A stretch of 64,000 bases of DNA from Pelecanus crispus (Eukaryota; Chordata; Aves; Pelecaniformes; Pelecanidae), in contig NC_134646.1 in the NCBI RefSeq assembly GCF_030463565.1, positions 19,945,296 through 20,009,295 on the forward strand. Direction: 5' to 3'. A program made the position numbers and the translations under genes. The notes below the pieces were generated by a model. The model ran no database searches, was not told the DNA's origin, and was given only the letters and a program-made list of their open reading frames with translations. Shown in pieces: positions 60,001-64,000 of this stretch (position 1 is the first letter of the stretch; every line of letters starts with the position of its first letter).

Positions 60001-61321
60001 AGAGCTTTAAATGCATGTGAAGCATCATGAATCTGATAAAAGCTTTCTGCTGTTTCCCATGCAGTAAGAGCACAAACTTCCCCAAAATAAGTATGACAGC
60101 AGAACCCAGAATGAGGAAGACATAGGCAAAGAAAAAGAAGTTCATAGAATCATAAAATAGTTTGGGTTGGAAGGGACCTTTAAAGGTCATCTAATCCAAC
60201 TCCCTTTTTAAAAGCATATTAAGTCTAGTTCCATTTCTCATGAAAACAGATATAATTGATACTTGAACTCTCAAGTCTTACTCACCTAGACTCATAGAAT
60301 AGAACCATGGAATAGTTTGGGTTGGAAGGGACCTTTAAGGGTCATCTAGTCCATCCCCCCTGCAATGAGCAGGAACATCTTCAACTAGATGGCAAGTTCT
60401 CTTGCCATCCCCTGAAACCCCTAAACTGTAGTGCAGAACAAGCATACACCACTCCCCACAGAACAGCTGCCACCTCCCAGATCATCTGGGGCAATCATCT
60501 GCTGACAGATTACCACCACTGTAGTTTGGAGAAGGGGAAATGACTCCTGCATGCCAGCAGGCAGGCAGTCTACCACACTGTTTGCAACTCAAACAACATA
60601 CAGTTTTTTGCACAAATTCGTTTCCCGCATCTGGTCTGACAGACAGCAGTGCAAATGGTTGCCTACCAGCTTAGAAGGAAAAGCAGTACAGGCACAACTG
60701 GTAATTAAATTTCTTGCAGCGTAAACAGATTTTTTGAGCTACAAGTAATGTATGCATCAGAGCATGCAGCAACATAAGCTGCAGGATGGACAACTTCATG
60801 TTTAAAATGGTGAAGTCTTCATTCCCATCTCAACTGTTAGAAATCAGGACAAATGCCACAACATTCAACACTTTTGCAGCAGTATAAACCAAGTATGGGA
60901 GGACAACCAGCCACTGAAACATCAGCTTATGCTTGAATGATTAGAACCATAATCCTCAGCATTAAGAAAGGAGAGGAAGATAGGTGACACCCAAATATCA
61001 CTTCACATCTGCAACAAATAAAAATGTGTATAAATTACATTCCCATAGCCACATGGGTGGTTCCAGGATGTAAAGACAAATCCGCAGCAGATTAAGTTTC
61101 AGAAGGCACATTACGTTATAAGCAAACTCATGAGTATAAGCACAGGAGATACAACTCCTCGCCTGAACCTTTTTAAGAAAGACTTTTATGCATCTTTCTG
61201 CCATCCCACCACTGTATACTCACTTCAATTTACTGGAGTCTTTGTTAGCTGAAGACTGCAATGATTTTGTTTCTTTTTCTGATTTCATTTTCTTCCTATC
61301 AATCTCCTTCTCCACCTCCCT
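44924..61321 (-). CDS. AFF1: AFF1 (AF4), C-terminal part: ten exons, 399 residues
   Basis: Exons in transcript order are 61321-61224, 55585-55339, 53708-53617, 52611-52548, 51724-51588, 50398-50327, 49718-49625, 49522-49479, 48057-47828 and 45045-44924. They total 1200 nt, 399 codons plus TAA, and every junction is in phase with GT-AG ends. The order is a lysine/glutamate-rich segment (1-33), a proline-rich segment with a basic KRPRSES patch (34-115), then the AF4/FMR2 C-terminal homology region (about 135-399) with [31 protein letters not shown] and [20 protein letters not shown]1 is a nuclear scaffold of the super elongation complex with P-TEFb, ELL and ENL/AF9; the C-terminal region mediates dimerisation with AFF4. 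Paralogues AFF2-4 are possible on domain alone, but linkage to KLHL8 selects AFF1. The N-terminal two thirds lie off the right edge. Confidence 0.95.
45046..47827 (-). other. AFF1: AFF1 last intron
   Basis: About 2.8 kb. Only short open frames and an A-rich run at about 47272-47286 were seen; no repeat family was recognised. Confidence 0.8.
47828..48057 (-). CDS. AFF1: AFF1 exon with Ser/Pro linker and helix (residues 283-360 of the visible part)
   Basis: Acceptor CTTTCTCCTGCAG precedes 48057; donor AAGG followed by GTAAGT begins at 47827; phases are 2 in and 1 out. It encodes the Ser/Pro stretch [20 protein letters not shown], then [20 protein letters not shown] and DALARKNK. This matches the serine-rich insertion and following helix of the homology region. 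Confidence 0.95.
48058..49478 (-). other. AFF1: AFF1 intron
   Basis: 1421 bp. Nothing was seen besides splice signals and short frames. Confidence 0.8.
49479..49522 (-). CDS. AFF1: AFF1 44-nt small exon
   Basis: Acceptor TTGCTGCAG precedes 49522 and donor GCAAG followed by GTAAGA begins at 49478. It encodes [14 protein letters not shown] and two bases of an Arg codon. It is too short to find by open frame alone, but it is required to keep the frame between its neighbours. Confidence 0.92.
49625..49718 (-). CDS. AFF1: AFF1 exon, homology-region helices
   Basis: Acceptor TTCTGTTCACAG precedes 49718; donor TTCAAG followed by GTAGGG begins at 49624. It completes a Cys codon, then encodes [20 protein letters not shown] and [11 protein letters not shown]. 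This is one of the best conserved helical segments of the family. Confidence 0.95.
50327..50398 (-). CDS. AFF1: AFF1 72-nt symmetric exon
   Basis: Acceptor GTTTCCTTAG precedes 50398; the donor is GTGCGT at 50326, a weaker match than its neighbours. It encodes [20 protein letters not shown] and AVL with phase 2 on both sides, so skipping it would keep the frame and remove 24 residues. Confidence 0.93.
50399..51587 (-). other. AFF1: AFF1 intron
   Basis: 1189 bp with no recognised repeat or additional exon. Confidence 0.8.
51588..51724 (-). CDS. AFF1: AFF1 exon, start of the conserved helical core
   Basis: Acceptor TTTCTTCCCAATAG precedes 51724; donor ATCAA followed by GTAAGT begins at 51587; phase 0 in and 2 out. 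It encodes [20 protein letters not shown], then [20 protein letters not shown] and TIDLI. This is a strong AF4/FMR2 signature. Confidence 0.95.
51725..52547 (-). other. AFF1: AFF1 intron
   Basis: 823 bp with nothing recognised besides splice signals. Confidence 0.8.
52548..52611 (-). CDS. AFF1: AFF1 64-nt exon ([12 protein letters not shown] motif)
   Basis: Acceptor GTCCCCAATTCAG precedes 52611; donor GCAATG followed by GTAAGT begins at 52547; phase 2 in and 0 out. It encodes [20 protein letters not shown] and M, the entry helix of the C-terminal homology region. Confidence 0.95.
52612..53616 (-). other. AFF1: AFF1 intron
   Basis: 1005 bp with no mobile element or exon recognised. Confidence 0.8.
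53617..53708 (-). CDS. AFF1: AFF1 exon ([18 protein letters not shown])
   Basis: Acceptor CGTTGTTTTCCAG precedes 53708; donor GAAAA followed by GTAAGT begins at 53616; phase 0 in and 2 out. It encodes a linker [20 protein letters not shown] followed by [11 protein letters not shown] solo LTR lies only 102 bp upstream in the transcript direction. Confidence 0.94.
53811..54392 (-). mobile_element. Solo LTR, same ERVL-like family as 12132-12671, intact target duplication
   Basis: Read on the minus strand, it begins TGTCCTGGTTTCGGCTGG and ends AAACCACGACA, with canonical TG...CA ends. The 5-bp duplication TTGTC flanks it at 53806-53810 and 54393-54397. TATATAA is kept (plus-strand TTTATATA at 54128-54135), while the CRE is decayed to TGATGTCA (54143-54150 on the plus strand reads TGACATCA), as expected from CpG deamination. 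An internal AT-rich trinucleotide-like stretch (about 53967-54016) makes it 42 bp longer than the other copy. It is in sense with AFF1. No viral coding sequence remains. Confidence 0.9.
54393..54397. repeat. Target site duplication of the LTR (TTGTC)
   Basis: TTGTC directly follows the LTR and is repeated directly before it at 53806-53810. This fixes both ends of the element. Confidence 0.8.
54398..55338 (-). other. AFF1: AFF1 intron, part upstream of the LTR
   Basis: Unique AT-rich intron with an AC microsatellite at 54765-54786. No exon was seen. Confidence 0.8.
55339..55585 (-). CDS. AFF1: AFF1 exon, proline-rich and basic segment
   Basis: Acceptor ACTTCCCACCTCCAG precedes 55585; donor ATCAAA followed by GTAGGT begins at 55338; phase 2 in and 0 out. 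It encodes [20 protein letters not shown], then [18 protein letters not shown] and [18 protein letters not shown]. The Pro-rich and Lys/Arg-rich composition fits the disordered stretch before the homology region and could include a nuclear localisation signal. Confidence 0.93.
55586..56765 (-). other. AFF1: AFF1 intron between the proline-rich exon and the CR1 copy
   Basis: 1.18 kb of intron with only short frames, ending where the CR1 3' octamers begin. Confidence 0.8.
56766..58844 (-). mobile_element. CR1 LINE, 5'-truncated, with long open reverse-transcriptase frame
   Basis: The 3' end carries three tandem octamers (ATTCATAG/AATCATAG type, 56766-56790), the hallmark of CR1. The frame runs open on the minus strand from 58844 to the stop at 56883-56885, without frameshift or stop. 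The copy lacks the 5'UTR, ORF1 and the endonuclease part of ORF2, so it cannot move by itself. It lies in the 5.6 kb AFF1 intron, in sense with AFF1. Plus-strand frames at 56973-58136 are antisense shadows. Confidence 0.95.
56883..58823 (-). CDS. CR1 ORF2 C-terminal part: reverse transcriptase (partial, 646 codons)
   Basis: The frame encodes the reverse-transcriptase and C-terminal domains of the CR1 ORF2 protein. Counting from GTG at 58823 there are 646 codons. Visible RT landmarks are [10 protein letters not shown] at residues 292-301 and the catalytic FADD box at 380-383, with the [11 protein letters not shown] segment at 349-359. The AP-like endonuclease that should precede it is missing through 5' truncation, and no native start codon remains. 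The full ORF2 protein would nick and copy its own RNA at the target site. The lack of disabling mutations implies a recent insertion. Confidence 0.93.
   Translation of the reverse strand: MCRKTNRRGNRPAWLNRELLRGLREKRRVYRLWQKGRAAQEEYRDLVRSCREEIRKAKAQLELNLASAVKDNKKCFYKYISNKRRAKEDLHSLLDVGGNIVTEDKEKAEVLNAFFASVFNSQTGHPQGTQALEQEDRDRDQNGALIVQEEAVNDLLCHLDAHKSMGPDGIHPRVLRELAEELAKPLSIIYQQSWLTGEVPDDWRLANVTPIYKKGRKEDPGNYRPVSLTSVPGKIMERFILSELHRQVQVNQGIRPSQHGFTKGRSCLTNLISFYDLVTRLVDDGKAVDVIYLDFSKAFDTVSHNILLGKLAAHGLDRHTLRWVKNWLGGRAQRVVINGVKSSWRPVTSGVPQGSVLGPVLFNIFINDLDEGIECTLSKFADDTKLGGSVDLLEGRMALQRDLDRLDRWAVANCMRFNKAKCRVLHLGHNNPMQRYRLGEEWLESCLAEKDLGVLVDSRLNMSQQCAQVAKKANSILACIRNSVASRSREVIVPLYSALVRPHLEYCVQFWAPHYKKDIEVLERVQRRATKLVKGLENKSYEERLRELGLFSLEKRRLRGDLIALYNYLKGGCSEVGVGLFSQVASDRTRGNGLKLRQGRFRLEIRKNFFTERVVRHWNRLPREVVESPSLEAFKKRVDVALRDMV
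60142..60215 (-). mobile_element. CR1 3'-end fragment
   Basis: Short tail beginning TCATAGAATCATAAAATAG and continuing TTTGGGTTGGAAGGGACC, the CR1 3'UTR end read on the opposite strand. Only about 75 bp remain. Confidence 0.85.
60290..60395 (-). mobile_element. CR1 3'-end fragment
   Basis: A second tail (TCATAGAATAGAACCATGG, then GGTTGGAAGGGACCTTTAAG and GCAATGAGCAGGAACATC). The latter part matches, in reverse complement, the end of the CR1 fragment at 25079-25452, so both are of one CR1 subfamily. Confidence 0.85.
61224..61321 (-). CDS. AFF1: AFF1 exon, Lys/Glu-rich segment (most upstream confirmed exon)
   Basis: The acceptor TTCTTCCTGTTAG precedes 61321 and the donor TTGAA followed by GTGAGT begins at 61223; phase 0 in and 2 out, matching the next exon at 55585. 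It encodes [20 protein letters not shown], then [12 protein letters not shown], a charged low-complexity segment like that of AF4 proteins before the homology region. The support is splice signals and phase rather than strong motif identity. Confidence 0.85.
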
Positions 61322-63986
61322 CTAACAGGAAGAAAAAAAAAAAGAAAAAAAAATCACTCAGATTTTGAAAGTTCATGTAAAGTACAGACCAACACAGCTA
61401 AGTTTGATTGATTCTGGTTAAAAAAAGAAAAGATAAGATCTTGGAAGTGACAAAGTGGAAACCCAGAGCACAGTGGACATAGATTTCAGGCTCACTGACA
61501 AGTACCCTAAAAAGACATTTTATCTACTTTTGATTGGATAGATTAATTATTTTGTAGTAGCAGGGATGGAACTGCTAAATCTCTTGTTGCTAACAGTAAT
61601 CAAAATGAAGGCACTTCCATTGCTGAAAATAAGCCTTTCATCTGTTCTGGATGGGCTTTTTTCTCCTACTCAGTATGAATCGTACAGAAATGTATTCAGA
61701 TTGCTCCTGGCAAAGTAATGAACATTTGTGTTTTGTGATACACCTTATCAAAGGGAAGGAAAAAACTACATTCACAGGAGTGTTAGATCACTCAGATTCC
61801 CCAGATGTGCAGAGGTTTTTGGTTTTATTAACAAGAATCTGATATAGGTGAAATTTTAAACAGTCAGTTAAAATTGCTGCCACTGTCCTCCAGAAGAACA
61901 GGAACCATTAAGGCAGAGAGGCAATAAATAATAGTTTTTAATTGCACTCCACAGATCTTACAATTGCCTGCAAGTCATCAGCTCACCTGAATGAAAAACT
62001 TCAGAATAACTTTCTACAAGCCAAGAAAATGTAAAATACACTGCACTTATCAGCCAGCGTTACCCATAGAGTGCCTGGTGGTAGCCAAAAGTATTCCAGG
62101 ACTTTCTGTCTCTCTCCCAAGAGTACATCCAGGTTTATGTCACTGTGATGGAGCTCAGTGGGTCGTGCTCGGCGCAGAGTCTACCTCTGGCAGTGTGCTC
62201 AGGGCAAGGCTCCAGCACCTAGATCATGTCCTTAAACTGTTTTTCAGGTTGAGCTCCACACTGCCACAGAAGATGTCTGACAGCTGTACCTGACCTAGCT
62301 GGCTGCGATGAAGCCTGAGCCTCCAAGGACACTGATGCACACTGACGTAATACAGATGGCAAGGCTCTGAGGTGGGTTTTCCTGCAATCAGACACTCAGA
62401 TTGCAAGGGAAGACATGTCTAACATCAAATAGCTCCTCTCTCAGGTCTTTGAGAGACAACAGGAGAAGTGACAGATTTACTGCCTGTTTACCTTTCTCCC
62501 ACTGCTCTGCAAGAGGGGGACTGCTGAGGTCTCTCAAGTTTCTTCACCATTTCCCTGCTTTTCTCAGTTCTCCCACACAACAATGGGAAGTTCAGAAAAT
62601 GACAAGACTAAATGAAGCCCATGCAGGAACCAAGGTTATTCACCCACACATGCTAAGCCACCTGCTCTGTGAGGAGGACCAAAAAGGTATACAGGCACTG
62701 AAATATCCACAGTGAATACCCATTCACCACAAGACCTGCAGCCAACTCTTTGTGCAGCTGAACCAGCTGGCTGGAAGTATATTCACAGTCCCCTCTGGAA
62801 GTTAGCTTTCCAAAAAACACTTGTGGGCAACTACCATCTCAGTTTAAGGACTGTCTTGTAATTCAAGAGTAAGCAACTATTACAGCTGAATCACCAAATC
62901 ATAAAATCATTTAGGTTGGAAAAGACCTTGAAGATAATCGAGTCCAACCGTAAACCTGCCAAGTCCACTACTAAGCCATGTCCCTAAGCACCACTGAAGG
63001 ACTCTGCAAAGGGGTCTCTGGAAAGCCCCTTACTCAAAACATGCATCTTTTAAGCATTAGCATCACTGCTAGCACCACAGCAGCTCCAGGGAAAACCAAA
63101 GAAGTTTTCTATGTATTTATCCAAGCACTGAGATCCAAAGCAGGGTTTAGTGATGCTTGTTTCTATCAGTGAACCTGGTTCAGTTAAAAGTCTGAATTTA
63201 TGGAAAAGCAAAAGGCACGGGGCTGCTGCCATCACCCCTAGTAATAATGCAGTTCACACCTGCAGAATTCCTTCCTCTTTGCCCAAGCAAGCAATCACAA
63301 CTGTTTCATGGAGATAAATGACTCCACACAGGGAAAGACTACACTACTCAGACTGAGGCTGCATGGCTAAAGGCAGCAGAAGGTGCACAGATGAACAAAA
63401 CCAAAAACTGCAGACCGGGGCAGCCTGGTTGGTTATCCCCCTGGGCACCCCTGCGAACTGCAAGCAAGGTGCTCTCCCACAACAGACATTAAATGGATAG
63501 CACAGATGACTGCCCAGTCTGGGAGGTGCTACAGATACCGTGCTGCTTTTAAAGGGGTTGCGGGGGGAATGGGCACCGCAGCCCTACAAAGCTCTGCTTA
63601 GGTTAAAAGCCAGAGAAACCCACAAATGCTACCAGCGGGCCGGCCAGCCACATGCTGACACAGCCTGCTGCTGAAAGTTCCTCCGACATAGGAGAGCTGG
63701 GGTTTTGTTGCCAGAGAAAACTAGTATTTCAAGAAAATACAGAAAAAAAATATTTTAAAACACCAAAGCATTCGTTATACTGCTTACAGGGCTTTTCATT
63801 TGCTCAGCAGGGGATTTGTGACCAACAAGAAACATCTGTGGACAGTTTTGATACACATTCCCTTTAGAAGTTTGGTAACACCTTTATAGGAGGAGTGTAA
63901 TGAGTCCAGCTCCCAACCTATCAAGCAGAAAAACCCGTGCGGAGACTTCATTTCAAATGCCACCTTGGTCCTTGTAACAAACCCAC
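61322..63986 (-). other. AFF1: AFF1 intron at the right edge
   Basis: About 2.7 kb with a CR1 tail at 62889-62995. Otherwise nothing was recognised. Confidence 0.7.
62889..62995 (-). mobile_element. CR1 3'-end fragment
   Basis: Tail starting near AATCATAAAATCATTTAGG and continuing TTGGAAAAGACCTTGAAGAT and TCCAACCGTAAACC. Its sequence resembles the 3' end of the large copy at 56766 more than the other fragments. Confidence 0.85.
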
Positions 63987-64000
63987 CTCCACCTCTACCT
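63987..64000 (-). CDS. AFF1: Possible 3' end of the next upstream AFF1 exon (cut by the window)
   Basis: On the minus strand the last bases read GTAGAGGTGGAG followed by GTGGGT, an acceptable donor. The phase would be 0, which is what the next exon at 61321 needs, and the residues would be V-E-V-E before R-E-V-E. With only 14 bases visible this is a guess. Confidence 0.3.

Larger units (their letters stand above)
58845..61223 (-). other. AFF1: AFF1 intron upstream of the CR1 copy
   Basis: About 2.4 kb with two CR1 tails (60142-60215 and 60290-60395). No exon was recognised. Confidence 0.75.

Noticed and set aside
1-64000. CRISPR arrays, tRNA or rRNA genes, bacterial-type operons
   Set aside because: No regularly spaced direct repeats, no tRNA cloverleaf box pairs that I could identify, and the genome is clearly vertebrate.

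Overview
The window is nuclear DNA from a bird. It holds split vertebrate genes with GT-AG introns, CR1 LINE copies ending in the tandem octamer typical of avian CR1, and two solo LTRs of a family that begins TGTCCTGGTTTC, which I recognise as common in birds. The young CR1 copy and this LTR family point to a neoavian bird rather than a galliform, but I cannot name the species.

Two protein-coding genes lie tail to tail. KLHL8 (plus strand) is complete. It has a CpG-island promoter and non-coding first exon near 7.5-7.65 kb, a 9.45 kb first intron, and nine coding exons between 17207 and 30919. Joined in phase, they give 620 codons plus a stop. AFF1 (minus strand) is partial. Ten exons between 61321 and 44924 join in phase into the last 399 residues plus a stop, including the whole C-terminal homology region; the N-terminal part lies beyond the right edge. 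The AFF1-KLHL8 convergent order matches the human chromosome 4 arrangement.

Layout: 1-6850 is intergenic with no gene I can support. 6850-8060 is the KLHL8 CpG island. 8-17 kb is intron 1 with a sense-oriented solo LTR (12132-12671). 17-31 kb holds the KLHL8 coding exons, with a CR1 tail at 25.1-25.45 kb and C20 and T21 tracts in intron 6. 30.9-32.4 kb is the KLHL8 3'UTR zone. 32.4-40.5 kb is intergenic. 40.5-44.9 kb is the probable AFF1 3'UTR. 44.9-61.3 kb holds the AFF1 exons and introns, with a solo LTR (53811-54392), a CR1 copy with a long open reverse-transcriptase frame (56766-58844) and small CR1 tails. 61.3-64 kb is AFF1 intron, possibly touching the next upstream exon at the very edge.

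KLHL8 is a BTB-BACK-Kelch substrate adaptor for CUL3 ubiquitin ligase. AFF1 is a scaffold of the super elongation complex. Nothing in the sequence suggests a shared function; they are syntenic neighbours. I found no CRISPR array, operon, tRNA, rRNA or unknown multi-gene system. The most interesting signals are an overlapping upstream ORF that reads the KLHL8 CAG tract as poly-alanine, two same-family LTRs with intact 5-bp target duplications in sense with their host genes, and a long open CR1 frame.
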